The translations under genes were made by a program, and so were the position numbers. From NCBI GenBank assembly GCA_033557465.1, contig CM066036.1:721879828-721943827 (forward strand): a stretch of 64,000 nt of DNA, read 5' to 3'. This DNA is from Ichthyophis bannanicus (lineage: Eukaryota; Chordata; Amphibia; Gymnophiona; Ichthyophiidae). This document shows, one piece after another, positions 41,817 through 53,259 of the stretch; positions within the stretch are counted from its first letter, which is position 1, and every line of letters starts with the position of its first letter. The notes below the pieces were generated by a model. That model was not told the DNA's origin, searched no databases, and worked only from the letters and a program-made list of their open reading frames with translations.

Positions 41817-42560
41817 ACAGTGGAATGGTGGGCCATGGTGTAAATAGCGGGATCTGAGTCTGTCGGAGACCTATTGGTTACCAATCAGTCACGTGTTTAT
41901 GTCAGGGGAGTTTAAATTTCTACGTTTTAAATAAAGTCGGGAGCAACAGTGTTTGAAGAAGAGCCGGGAGGACCGGAGGCTTGAAACAATTGCAACGTTG
42001 GGTTACCTTAAATGGAGAAGTGATCTCCTTAAATTGTTGCTTGGAGAATGAAAGTGAAGCAAAGTCACTTGGAGAAAGCTTCCCCGAAGTGGTTATTTTG
42101 ATATCCAGCATCACTGGTTCCTTCATTGAAGATCTTGAGCTTTATAAATATCTGCCCGAAGAGAACCTCTGCAGTTTGATGAGAGTGAATGCAGCTATGC
42201 GATTCTAGAGTGGGCTTTGATGGTTTGCCAGTGTGGTGGACTATTTGCGGATACGCTGCTATGCTGATATGCTGGACACCTGTAGAGATATCGGAGAGAA
42301 GCCTACACTCAAGTTAAGTGACTTTCATTTGGCTCATGCCTTATGTGCATTGAATTTGCCTTAAGCCTGGGGTTTTAAACCTGGTGTGAATCAGGATTAT
42401 CTGATTGGTATTAGGGGGTTGAGGTTCCCCTAATCCTTGTTGGGGTTGCGTCCCTATTTTGAATTTAAGATAAAAACGGAACACCGCACGACGAGAGGGA
42501 GGTTCCCTCATAGTGTGAGATCCAACAAAAAATAGTTTGTTCATGGGTGTTTCCCTTGTT
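41817..42560 (+). repeat. Penelope-like element 3' non-coding region
   Basis: It follows the GIY-YIG stop. It contains a hammerhead-like block at 41953-41990 (TTGAAGA, AGCC/GGCT stem, GAAAC) comparable to the PLE blocks at 2.7 and 55.95 kb, with the first core C changed to T. The exact 3' end is unknown. I place it where the sequence changes character before the R1 fragment at 42598. Confidence 0.5.
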
Positions 42561-42597
42561 TGTTTGCACAGTCTCCAGTGGTACCGAAGCTAAGCGG

Positions 42598-42927
42598 GCT
42601 GCGACGATATTGAGCCTCTGCCTGGTTAGATCCTATGGGTAAAGATAGGCCAGTTTTTGCCGTGTCTATCTTTACCCACAGGTTGCTAAACAGGCAGCGG
42701 TTCAATTTTGCTACTGCTCAGTTAGCAACTGGCACTATCTCTGCGCCACCCTGCAATGCCCTCGATATGTTCCAATTCTAAGTGGTTAGCATCAGGGCAT
42801 GTATGGAGTTAATCGGAGATATTCAGCAACACTAACTGTGTTGATGCCGCTGAATATCCCTCTAAGCGGCATTTACATGGTTTACAGGTCTGTAAACCAT
42901 GTAAATACCTCTAAATATCGGACCCCA
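42598..42927. repeat. R1 foldback repeat, copy 2 (5' truncated)
   Basis: It aligns with copies 1 and 3 from the middle to the right end. It has GCCTGGTTAG, GTCTATCTTTACCC, GTTAGCATCAGGGCATG, GATATTCAGC, the subterminal hairpin at 42868-42909, and the end AAATATCGGACCCC. Confidence 0.7.
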
Positions 42928-43160
42928 TATGTCTAAGTCAGTAACATAGTTGCATGGATCCAAGACTTGGGCAGGGCAACTGGAAACCAAACTATGATTA
43001 CCACAATTTCCCCTACACACCAGTGCTTAAGACAAAAAACAATTGCAATTTGGCAAACTGGCCTCTCTGCCTTTCTGATCTCCTCCTCTCATCCCAGAGA
43101 GCAAACCCCTGAAGGATCATACAGTGAAAGGAAACCCACCAAATTTTCTAAGTCCTAGGA

Positions 43161-43233
43161 GCACTGAAATCAATGGGGCCGCGGCTCCGATATCGCACGG
43201 AGTCCGCTACCGCGGTTCAGTAAACATGCCCCC
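43161..43233. repeat. FB2 foldback repeat, half copy
   Basis: AATCAATGGGGCCGCGGCTCCGAT, then CTACCGCGG, then TTCAGTAAACATGCCCCCT matches one arm plus the centre of the 60.14-60.27 kb palindrome. The other arm is absent. Confidence 0.65.
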
Positions 43234-45388
43234 TAGTTGTAAAAGCTGACAGCAACAGCACTCCAAAGCTTTAAAGTTTAAAGGTTTAAGGGTTTTTTTC
43301 CCTCAGTGTTTTGTTTGTGCTTTTGACTAACAGACTCCAGCATCCCTTCCTCACATCCTCAAAGTCAGATTTCAAACCCTCTGTTTTTATCTTTTTTAAA
43401 TTCTGCTTTAAAGTCCTAAGCTTCAGGACCTTTCTCACACCCTCAGAGACCAATTCCAAGCTGCGGCTTTTTTCAATCCTTTTTTCTGCAAACAGTCAGG
43501 TCTGGCCCAAAGATACCCAATGCCCCAGGAAAACCTTTAGCTTTGCATTGCCCCCCTCCATGTCCAGCATCTCCCTTTTCCTACCTCACAGTAGTCTAAC
43601 ATCTAACCTTTCTCTCCTTAGTCTCCAGGTGGCGAGCAGCGCTCCTCCCCCCCCCCCCCATCATGTATATAATCTCCCATAGCTTTTCCCCATGCTATCT
43701 CCTCTGCAGTCAAAGAAAGCAGCACTGGTCAGGACCTTGAGCCCAGGCCCATACACAAGCCCTACTTATCCAACCCCCTCTGACTCAGAATTCTTGTTGG
43801 AGGTGGCAGGATACAGCAGTGTTTGAGTGTAGGCCTTAAGTAAAAGGACCCTCACTGTACTACATGCAGCATAAACGTGCTGCTCTTCTAGCACATGAGC
43901 CACACTGCTGCCCCCACCCCACTCCAAGCGAAATCCTGTCACCCTAAGCGGGCCTCTAGTCTACCTGGTAGCAGGGCCAGCCCTGTAACCCTTCTTCGGT
44001 CCTAAGGTCAAACACAAAATGGTTCTCTGTAGTTCGTCTTGGGCTGTGTGTTCCATCCCTGTTGATGGAATCTGCGGAACTCAAGCAGGGAAACATTTCT
44101 CTGGCTGCTTGTCAAGGATTGTCAGCATGATTAGCTGAAGTACTTTGGAGGCTTCTACTTGCTGGTGATCCCTCTTTGACCCTCTCCCCCTCCCAGATTA
44201 TCTCCAGTGTGTCTGGTGGCGCCTGCATTCATGATGAAATGAAATTCACAAATGGAAATCTGGGAAAAATGTCCAAACTTGCACAGTTAGTTGACCCTGG
44301 AAGGAACCGAAAATCACAATTTAAATCAATTTTCCATGCATATGAAAACAAATACACATATCTGTTTTGCATGAATCTTTGCTCCCCTCCATCCAAGTCT
44401 CCACTTTGACATGTGGTTGGCAGCAGTATTCAGTAAAAGGCCTATGGACCTGATTTCACTCATAGGCTCCACCTCCTCCTCCTTTTTCTGCAGGACTCCC
44501 AGTTAGTCTGAAAACCTGGCAAAAAGAACTGGACTTTAAGCAAGCACTGAATCATGGGGTCTGAGTTAGATGCAGCTGTGTCATAGCTACTGCCACTTCT
44601 GTTTGCTTGATTTCCATAAAATGGAGGGAGGGGAGGGGGCAGAGTGGGTGAGGACAAAAAGGGTGAGTAGAATTTAGCTGTTTCGGTTATTGCTTGAGAC
44701 CTTGTGACTTTCAGATTTTAAGGTAGAATCATGTTGGATAAAAGTTTAGAAGGCATGGATAGATTACATAGATTATATTTTGAGGTATCCTCCTCCTTGA
44801 CTATGCTTTATACTTCATATTGACATTGTGAGTGATTTTTCAAACAATCTCAAAGTATGAAATGCAACCTTCACTAGCAAATTACTGTTAAAATATAAAG
44901 GCTGTGACATTAAATATAAAGTGGACTTGCAAACATAAGTACTGTATGTTTATTCTTTATTCTTTATAAATGGTTTCAGTTTGAATGGAAGGATGTAATT
45001 TGTAACAGTGTGCAAAGGGCACTTACACTTATTCTAACCTTAATTATCTCTACTTTCAAGTTGGTCTGACTCATGTTCCTTGCCACAATTACTGATCTTC
45101 TAAACATCTTCATATTGATTACTGTACACAGAACTAATAAGTACCTTCATTGGTAATTATAGAGTACACTATTGACATAATATAGTACTGAACATTGGAA
45201 ACATTATAGTAAAGGAATACTGGATCACTATTGCTTTTCCTTGATAGTCTTCTGTCTTTTCTTGTTTGCTGTATTTTCCTGATAAGTTCACCTCAAAAGG
45301 GAAAGGCCTAGTCATCTCTGGTTTTACACTATTTCATGCAGGGAGATGTAGTTCTGAATTCCCTTATAAAAACTAGAACTACAACTTT
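43234..45388. other. no gene recognised
   Basis: The segment contains a C/T-rich tract (43.3-43.7 kb) with a 15-C run and AT-rich DNA after 44.7 kb. A 123-codon plus-strand frame (43311-43682) is a low-complexity pyrimidine artefact. No repeat family was identified. Confidence 0.35.
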
Positions 45389-45513
45389 AAGGGACTCTTT
45401 TACTAAAGGCTTTAATGCATGATAATGAAGTTTAACATATGTTAAGTGCACACAACCCTTTATTTCAATGGGAACAATAGCACTTGCCTTTAACATTTAG
45501 TAAAAGGGCCCCT
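45389..45513. repeat. FB2-like foldback element
   Basis: The left arm AGGGACTCTTTTACTAAAGGCTTTAA and right arm TTAACATTTAGTAAAAGGGCCCCT are inverted, around a centre containing ATTTCAATGGGAA. The layout equals the 54.44 and 48.96 kb elements (ACTAAA...TTTAGTAAA arms, ATTYAATGGG centre). Confidence 0.65.
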
Positions 45514-45544
45514 AAGTATGCAATGAGGGGAAACCATGCAATGG

Positions 45545-45772
45545 AGTGGAGGAGTAGCCTAATGGTTAGAATATTGGCTTGGGAGCCAAGGGACCAGGAT
45601 TCACTTCCCACAAGCAGTCCTTGTGGCCTCAGGGCAAGTCACTTAACCCTCCATTGCCTCAGAGAAATCCAAATTATAATCAGTGTCCCTGTTTAATGTG
45701 CATTACCAAATTTAAGTTGTAATGTAAACCGCTTTAATCAAAATGATAAAGCAGAATAAAAAAAATAAAACA
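45545..45772 (+). repeat. tRNA-derived SINE, best copy
   Basis: A box at GTAGCCTAATGGTTAGAA and B-box-like CAGGATTCACTTCCC. The body is CTTGTGGCCTCAGGGCAAGTCACTTAACCC. The tail TGTAATGTAAACCGCTTTAATC plus an A-rich end copies the 3' ends of the L2-like LINEs, supporting LINE-driven mobilisation. Confidence 0.85.
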
Positions 45773-45774
45773 GA

Positions 45775-46560
45775 GCTACTTCAACCTGTTGCTTTTGGAG
45801 CAGAGCTATATTGACACCCTGTAAGATGCACTGAAAAGTATCACAGATATATGTTTGGAATATTGTTGTTTTTGTCATGCTGAGATCAGTTGTTTATGCC
45901 ATCAAAAAGTAGAAAGGCTAGGGGACAAGCAATAAAACTACAATGTAACCCATTTAAGATTAATAAGAGAAAATATTTTTTCATGCAACACATTATCAAA
46001 CCCTGGAATTCATTACTGGAGGATGAAGTAAAAGCTGTTAGTGTAACTTGGTTTAAAAAAGGTTCGGACAATTTCCTGTAGGAAAGTTCTATAAACCATT
46101 AATAAAAAGGACCCTGGAAATCCACTGCTTACCCCAGGACAAGCACTGTGGAGGGTATTAATGAACAAGCAAACCTTTTTCAAAGAAGGGGAAGCTGTAA
46201 AACTAGAGGGCATACAATGAAGCTGCAAGGCGGTAAACTTAAAAGCAACATTAGGAAATACTTTTTCACTGAAAGGGTGGTGGGTGCATGGAATGACCTC
46301 CCAGTGGAGGTGGTGGGGCAAATACAGTAGCAAAATCTAAAATGGCATGAAAAAGACACAGTGGATCCCTTTATAACAAGAGGATGAAAAAAAGCATATA
46401 TATTTTAATAGAGGGGGACTGACCTGCACGGAGCAGCAGATACAATCCTAAATACAGGCATAGAGAGGGGGTGACCTGCATGGGCAGACTAATCACCTCA
46501 CTGGGCAGACTAGATGGACCATACTGGTCTTTATCTGCTGGCATATACTATGTTACTATT
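45775..46560 (+). mobile_element. CR1-type LINE C-terminal pieces and 3' tail, partly duplicated
   Basis: Two successive plus-strand frames show the same CR1 motif: ARGQAIKLQCNPFKINKRKYFFMQHIIKPWNSLL (45.92-46.02 kb) and TRGHTMKLQGGKLKSNIRKYFFTERVVGAWNDLPVEVV (46.21-46.31 kb). The second is followed by the CR1 tail (GGGCAGACTAGATGGACCATACTGG, GTTACTATTG) to 46.56 kb. Two diverged C-termini in tandem mean either two separate insertions or a CR1 inserted beside an older one. Both are broken. Confidence 0.75.
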
Positions 46561-46891
46561 GTATTTTACCTTCATCTTCTTTTTTAACTGAGGATTATTT
46601 TTTTTTATAAAATGCAACATATATAGACTTGAAAATTACAAATGTTATTATCCTGTCCAAAACATGTGGTCAAAAGTATGTGTATTAGGGATAAAGAGGT
46701 ATAGTTAATTTAAACTGCCTTTCTGGGTTGCATTAACTTTTGTCTCTGGGGCAAATACCAATCCCCACTTTCCAAATAAGTTAAATAAATAAAATAAATA
46801 AGCCAAAGACCCTTTTGAAACTTATCATTATATTCAACATAATCCTTAAAGACACAAGAACTAGATCTAGGTTTTGTGGGCTCATTGAGTT

Positions 46892-47322
46892 CCTACCTCC
46901 AATGTTCCCTCTAAACAGCTTGAGTCTTCCACCAGCATTCCTGCCGGTGGGGGGGAGGTGGAACACAACCGCGCTTAGGATTGTGCAGTTTAGGCAGGTC
47001 CCTAGGAATCTGCCTATGCTGTGCAATCCTAAGCATGATCAAGTTTCACCTCCCTCAGGGGTTCTCAACCCAGTCCTCAGGACCCACCTAGCCAGTCGGG
47101 CTTTCAGGATAACCACCATGAATATGTATGAGAGAGATTTGCATACACTGACTCCATTATATGCAAAGATCTCTCATGCATATTCATTGTGGTTTTCCTG
47201 AAAACCTGACTGGCTAGGTGGGTCCCAAGGACTGGGTTGAGAACCCCTTCTCTACCAGTAGGAATGTCAGCAGAGTACTCCAGGGCAGCTTCAAGCTGCT
47301 TAAAGGGAACATTGCCTACCAC
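46892..47322. mobile_element. hAT-type MITE with 8-bp target duplication, host to a nested element
   Basis: The ends are CAATGTTCCCTCTAA (46900) and its inverted form TTAAAGGGAACATTG (to 47314), with the inverted similarity extending about 25 bp (CAGCTTGA). Flanking octamers CCTACCTC (46892-46899) and CCTACCAC (47315-47322) match at 7 of 8, the hAT target size. The middle is occupied by a second palindromic element (47056-47249). It has no coding capacity. Confidence 0.8.
47056..47249. mobile_element. hAT-Charlie-like foldback element nested in another hAT
   Basis: CAGGGGTTCTCAACCCAG at the left and its inverted partner ending GAGAACCCCTT at the right pair along almost the whole 194 bp (GTCCTCAGGACCC, TAGCCAGTC, GATAACCACCATGAATAT, CATGAGAGA). 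The CAGNGGTTCTCAA terminus is typical of hAT-Charlie. I see no clean 8-bp duplication next to it. A terminal fragment of the same family lies at 60634-60687. Confidence 0.75.
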
Positions 47323-48026
47323 CTTCTCCATAGTCACATAACGAACATAGGCCCTTAGGAAACCTTCTCCAGAAGGAAACAGAGAAATATAATAACTACA
47401 CTTCATGCATCTGATGGAAAGCGATCCTCCATAGCTCATGCCACAATACATTTGTTAGTCTATAAGATGTCACCAGCATCTGTCATTTTTGCCCCTCCCA
47501 TTGCCATGCATAGCATCAAATACAGTTGTATGAAGTAGAAATCCTGATGAAGTGGACTGTGGTCTTTGAAGGTTCATGCCATAGAAAATGAATTAGTGAT
47601 GCAGTGGGCCTAGCATTTCTCTATATCTGTTCTTCTTACTCTCAGTAACTCTTCCGTCTAGGTGGTTTGCAGCTCAGATCAGCTGTTCTATCTGCCTGAT
47701 CCTCTGCAGATTTCTGTTGAACGCTAGAAGAGACACCAGCAACAGCAAGAGTGGATTAGAACACATCTAGCCTGTCATGACACTGACTCCATGCCCCTTT
47801 CTGGCTGTCAGCTGAGATCAGGAGTGAGGAGGGAGCTTCAGGCGCTTGGAGACCCCACACAAGATTTTGAATGTTAAATCAACAATCATGACCTTTGTAC
47901 CCCCACCAAGAATGTACAAACAGAAAATTTTGCATTTGCTTTTAAATATTATAATTTAAATGGACTTTTTAATTTTGATATCATGTCAGTAACAGCAATA
48001 TGACTTCCTTTCAGTGCCGATTGCAT

Positions 48027-48044
48027 AATTGAATATCGGGCCCT
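48027..48044. repeat. solo R1 right end
   Basis: AATTGAATATCGGGCCCT is the canonical R1 terminus without a recognisable body to the left. Confidence 0.35.
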
Positions 48045-48112
48045 TTATTTTTAATTTTTAGTGATTAAAATATATAATGTAGAGATCTATTAGCTGTTCA
48101 GAATCTAGAGTA

Positions 48113-48262
48113 AACAGGATGCTCAGAAATACAGATAAAACCTCTGGTCTGAACACATCTCCTGCATAGAATTTGCATATTAGGGAATGGTTAGATTGTG
48201 TTGGCTGAGGTTTTTCTGATACATAGTTAATTCTCATGCATGCTGACATACCATACCAGATT
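48113..48262. repeat. source copy of a 140-bp local duplication
   Basis: The segment from CTCAGAAATACAGATAAAA to CATACCATACCAGA recurs in direct orientation at 49102-49238 with about five substitutions. It is not otherwise repeated in the window and looks like unique DNA. Confidence 0.8.
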
Positions 48263-48963
48263 TTCTTTCGAGAATGTGCTTTGAGTTATGGTTTGAAAGT
48301 AGATTACTACGGTCTTCTATGGAAACAGTTCAATGGACTCCTCCATCCTCCCATGAAACTGAACTGCTTGCTTAGTACTAGCACTACCGAGAACAAGTAT
48401 AGAAGATTCACCCACAGAGCCAACGCAACATGATAAGCCAGGTGTGTATGGCAGGGGAGGTTCGGACACTGGAAGGCACCAAAATGCTGCTGCAGGGAGC
48501 TCTTCCACTTTTTCATCCTCCTGTGGTAGTGTAGAGGAGAGTACCAATTTATTGGTCACAAGGGGTGCCAGAAATCCTGGCAGCTCCCCTGTTCACTCAC
48601 CAGAAATCTGACAGCATTAACCGCCACCTCCTCTCCCACTCATGGGAGCAGCACATTTTACCTGTATGTGTCTTTTACTAGCTTCAGTATGATATCTGAG
48701 TGTATGACCTCACATATTTACATATCAGACTGAAGCGAGAAGAATGAGACCCACACAGGTAACTGTGCCGCTCTCCTACTAGTGGGAAAGAATGAGAGAG
48801 TGAGGATTAAGTACAAATAGGCTTGATGTGCCACAAGGATTAAACAAACTCAGAAACTGTGCCACAAAATAAAAAAAAAAGTTGAGAATCCCTACCCTAG
48901 AATACCTATTACTGGGAACACAGAACAAGTAGGACTGCTACAGATATCTAGAGAGAAACTATG

Positions 48964-49090
48964 AGGTACGTTTACTAAACTGGCTAACGGTTAACCCAGG
49001 CTATCTGTGAGCAGATCCCATGTTATTCAATGGGACCTAGCTTCAGATAGTCTAGTTTCAGATTAACCATTAGCCTGGTTTAGCAAACAT
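48964..49090. repeat. FB2-like foldback element
   Basis: The left arm GTTTACTAAACTGGCTAACGGTTAA pairs with the right arm TTAACCATTAGCCTGGTTTAGCAAAC, around a centre with ATTCAATGGGA. It belongs to the same structural family as 45.39, 54.44 and 60.14 kb, though the arms differ in sequence. Confidence 0.65.
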
Positions 49091-49249
49091 CAGAATATCA
49101 CATCTCAGAAATACAGATAAAATCTCTGGTCTGAACACATCTCCTGCATAGAATTTGCATATTAGGAAATGGTTAGATTGTGTTGGCTGAAGTTTTTCTG
49201 ATAAATAGTTAATTCTCATGTATGTTGACATACCATACCAGAATATCAC
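49091..49249. repeat. templated insertion: duplicated segment flanked by 11-bp repeat
   Basis: A second copy of 48.11-48.26 kb sits between CAGAATATCAC at 49091-49101 and again at 49239-49249. The flanking 11-mer is not part of the source, so it behaves as a target duplication. This looks like insertion of a copied local segment rather than unequal crossing-over. Confidence 0.7.
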
Positions 49250-49269
49250 AGAATCTCCCCCTCTCCTCC

Positions 49270-49520
49270 TCCAGCACCCCCCAGTACAAATAACTGCCTG
49301 TATTCTGCACTGTTGTAAATACAGTATGTAAATAGTTCAGACATAGCCTTCATTACATCTCGGTTTATTTAAACTGATTTGTAATACATATATAATTTAT
49401 AGTATTATAGCTTGAAATGTTCTCTGTAACCAGGATCCTGGAATGTTATTCAATGTAAACTGCCTCTGATCGATGGAAGGAGCGGTATATAAGAAATGGT
49501 CAAATAAATAAATAACATCA
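49270..49520 (+). repeat. L2-like LINE 3' tail
   Basis: It ends CAATGTAAACTGCCTCTGATCG, GGAGCGGTATATAAG and AAATAAATAAATAA (49.44-49.52 kb). The body before it is decayed, with no usable frame. Confidence 0.6.
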
Positions 49521-50299
49521 CAGTCATACATGCAAAACACAGACCTCCAAACCCATCAAAAAATACAGAACAAGGGATCACAAATTAGAAATAACAGATA
49601 TGCAAACATTTTACCTGAAAACCCCAAGAAGTCAGACTCTGCATGCAAAACATTGGAGAAATAAAAATGCATTTACTCTTATACTCAACAAAATACTAAG
49701 AGATCAGAGATGAACTTCTCAAAGCTGAAATATTCCAAAAAATAAATTCAAAATTAATAATCTTTTTAATTTAATTGTCTGTGCATTTTATTTTTCTGAA
49801 TATATTGGTCCCAGTCTTTTTTTCTGCTTTCTTCTACTTTTTCTAGAATTTGCTGTCCTTTTGCCATTTCTCCTTTCTCATCCTGTCTTTATCCATTCCT
49901 TCCTTATATTTATGTCTGGCATTGACTTTTCCCTTTCAGCTCTTTCCTCCATTTCTTGCTTTCTTTTCTGCATATCCACTCAAATTGTAGAGTATCTCTT
50001 CACCCTCCTAACCTCAACGTCCTTCTTTTTAAGTTTTCACTCTTCTCATTTACTTCTAAGCTCATATTTCCATTCCTATATTCTCTATAATCTTCCTATT
50101 CCATCATTCCACACTCTCTCCTTTCCTAGTCTTTTATCCCTTGACTTTTAGTCACTTTCTCTCTTAGCCTTCTACTTCTACCATCTGTATTCATCCCCTT
50201 TGCAGCCCTCATTTACAATTCTCTATCTCTCATTTCCTCATTAGCCCCAGCTTCTTCCCTGTCAGTCATTTTCTCATTCCTTTCAACTGTCTATTATCC

Positions 50300-50663
50300 C
50301 TGCCATCCACTGTTCCCTCTAAGCTGTGCGCGTGTGCGCGCGCACACACCTCGCCGAGCGAGCACACATACTTTACAACAGAGCGCACAAAGATTTTGGT
50401 TCTGATTCTGATAGAAAACAACACAGATGTCTTAAAATGTAAAAGTTGTTGTGTATTTACGGTTTTCACAAGTTCTACAATATTTTCTAGTGCAATCAAT
50501 GTGGTGTACATACTGTATTCTGACGTGTAGTCAAATTTTAAAGTATATAACTCCGAGTGTCATTATGTGGTGCACAAAAATTTAACCTTCCTTCAAAAGC
50601 TGCACAGCTGATATTTTATGCGCACACAGCCTACAGAAAATTATAGGGAACATTTCTGCCATT
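50300..50663. mobile_element. hAT-type MITE with 8-bp target duplication
   Basis: It starts CACTGTTCCCTCTAAGCTG (50308) and ends inverted ATTATAGGGAACATTT (50655). Subterminal GTGCGCGTGTGCGCGCGCAC and GCGCACACAGC are also inverted. Flanks CTGCCATC (50300-50307) and CTGCCATT (50656-50663) match at 7 of 8. The inside is AT-rich and non-coding. A related terminus (AATGTTCCCTCTAA) bounds the 46.9-kb element. Confidence 0.75.
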
Positions 50664-50860
50664 TCTAACTGCCTCTTTTTACTACTTCCTCAGCTTTATT
50701 TCATCCTCTTCTACCTCATTTCCTTGTCAAGCCCTCCCCCCACCTCTCTCCCATATGGTTCCCCACCATGCTCAGGATCTCCACTTTCTCCCAAACAATC
50801 CAGCATATCTCCTTTGTCCCTTCCTACCTACCTAGAGTCTTTCATTGCTTCTTTAAAGTC

Positions 50861-51011
50861 AAGCGTGGTCCAATAGGACTGAAGAAAGGTGTACGTGGTC
50901 GCTTTACCAAGAGCAAAAGTAAGGATGAGGCTTTGATGAAAATGTCACCATCAGTCTTGCTATCTGCTAAAGAGCAACACTCCCAGTCACACACACATAA
51001 ACAGCTGCATT
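50861..51011 (+). other. possible exon or coding relic, unidentified
   Basis: After a pyrimidine-rich stretch and AAAG, the plus strand reads VKRGPIGLKKGVRGRFTKSKSKDEALMKMSPSVLLSAKEQ, a basic well-formed peptide unlike the low-complexity frames around it. It stops at 51011. I cannot match it to a family. It could be a Harbinger-type accessory protein piece, given the coiled-coil remnant at 51.54 kb, or chance. Confidence 0.25.
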
Positions 51012-51540
51012 GACCCATGCAATGGCTCATTCAGCCAGTTTGTTATATGGACAGGGCTGCTATATGGTTAGAGGGCAAGATATCCCAGGTAGTATAAGAT
51101 GGAGATATGAATTAGCACCATAGGCTATGAGGATAAAGAGGCATGCATCTAGGCAGGCATGACCTTCCCTCACATGCCTGGCAAATGCAGAGCATACTGA
51201 TCACATTGGCAGAGGTAGTACAGGCACACTGAGCTCCATCATAAGGGTCCTATCCTTACTGGGCCTATGCACTGGGCCACAGAGCAGAGGCAGCTACTAG
51301 TCACAGAAGTTGTGCTTCGAACATGGGCATAACTAAGGGTTCACTGTAGCATAAGGCAGCTGTTTGCACAGAGCTTTGACTGTCCAAATGCCACAGTTCC
51401 CACTCCACCTGACAATGCCAACCCACTAAACAAAGGTCTTTCACCCCACTATTCTGACTGGGAAATCAGGTGTGGAGATGGTAGAGGCTGAAGAAGCCAC
51501 CTGATCTGTTCTCTAATCATGTGCATCCCACTCTTCTTCT

Positions 51541-51712
51541 ATAGACACGTTTGCATCATGAGAGGACTCAAGGCCATCAAAATGAGATTCAGGACATGCG
51601 GAGGACCCATTCCAAAATGCTGCAACAAATTAGAGATGAGCTGCATGAGCAAGAAGGTACATCACAGCAGTTAAAGCATACATTACTTAAACAGGGTTTG
51701 TCCAATGGATGA
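51541..51712 (+). pseudogene. coiled-coil coding relic, possibly Harbinger accessory protein
   Basis: Plus-strand reading RLHHERTQGHQNEIQDMRRTHSKMLQQIRDELHEQEG is an amphipathic helix rich in Gln, Arg and Glu. It resembles, from memory, the C-terminal coil of Myb-like proteins encoded by PIF/Harbinger elements. It is preceded by a C/T-rich stretch and AG, as at a splice acceptor. No DNA-binding part is visible nearby. Confidence 0.3.
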
Positions 51713-53259
51713 GCATCTTTGCTTGACCATGCCATGGAATGCATACTGACACCATGCATCTGCAGCATAGCGTGTCATGCTTTAGTGCCAGTCTCACTAG
51801 CCAAGGTGATACACTGGAATGGCTGTACCTGGCGGAGTACCATGAGTAGCTGTCAGCCAAGGTATATAAGAGTCCCAGAGGTATTTCAAATGTTATACAA
51901 TAGCTTAGTGCTCAGGTAATGGCAGCAAGGGAGGTCTAGGAGCAAGGAAGTGGTTACCCTGGAATGGGCTAAAGGGAAAGGGAGAAGTGGCTTGGTGGAG
52001 AATCTCCAGTGCAGGTTTCACATATGAACTCGATGGTCAGGGCATTCGATATAGAAATATAGGAAAGAATATAAGCCAATGTCTGTCATGGACCACATGT
52101 CCAGGCTCCCACATTCTTAAAGCTTCTGATGGTAGATGTCTATACCAACACAAAACTCATTATGCACCACCTCCCAAGACATGTATGTACCAGAGGAATG
52201 AGGATATAAGTAGCAACAGCCACCCTCCCTAGTGTACATGTTGCATGAGGTTGAGATGGTGCATGCATTCCATCTATATATTGCTCAAAGGTACAACATA
52301 AGGTCTAAACAGTTACAGGAAGTGCAGTTGTTATGCACCCTGGGAAAACGTATTGGTGCAGTTGTGCTATGAAGTAAATAGCAATATGTAGGTGAAACTC
52401 TTCAAAACCTTCAAAAAGTACCAGATGTTTTGACCTAGCACTGCATCTTACTCTTAAATGTGCAGAACATCAGCACCCATGACCAAAGGAACATAAACAT
52501 CAGACTACAGATTTCCAGATCAAGGTTCTACAAAGAAACATACAAAGGTTCATAGTAAGGTCATTGAAAGCTTCCCTATCCTATGTAGCTGCCTTTAATT
52601 CATCAGTGCATATTGTAAACGGGTGCCAGGCCTTCACCTAGGGTGCGAAGGTTGGGGTACCCTGATATCTTCTGTTAGCAAATAATAGTCGTAAGTCGAG
52701 TGTTCAAGGCAAAACATAACAGGGAATTTATTTCCCTTCCCAAAGGATTTCTAAGTGCAAACAAAACATGGGAAACAAAGAACTTCTTCTGAAAGAAAAA
52801 TATCTTCTTTTTCTTTGCTATTTACAAAACTTAGCATAAAGACTCAATGTTGTCTGCAAGGCATAGCGTACAATCCATAGGAGCATATTCGGGTTCACTA
52901 GTGCTACACTCCCACTGCATATCCTCACATTCAGTGTGTGTGGGGTTTGGCTTCAGACCTTTACTGCTGTCTCTGGAAAAACCCCTTGCTGAGAACTCGG
53001 GTATCTCATAAGAACACAGCTCCATACAGCGAGGTTTAAAAGTACCTGTAGCTGTAGTGTTTCTTCCCCGGCTCTCCTTTTGTTCCCTCCAGTTAACAGG
53101 AACTCCTTTATAACTTTCTGCTGACACTTCTTGTGTTGAGCAGTGCCCTGGACCTCTGTTCCGAACAGAACTTCTGACTTTCCTTATTATAGTGTTAGGC
53201 TCCCACCTGTATGAATGCTGAAGCCTCTCCTCTGGCAGTGAGTTCTGGGAGACTCCCTG

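Noticed and set aside
42569..42625. GAAGCTAAGCGGGC resembling the internal part of 5S rRNA.
   Set aside because: Only about 14 bases fit. The 5S internal control region around it is absent and the following sequence aligns with R1.
43311..43682. 123-codon plus-strand frame with Phe/Leu/Ser richness.
   Set aside because: Pyrimidine-rich low-complexity sequence, with no homologous copy or motif.
49861..50151. Ser/Phe/Leu-rich 96-codon frame as a membrane protein.
   Set aside because: C/T-rich stretch (TTCCTTCT words) giving hydrophobic residues by composition. No start context or conservation.
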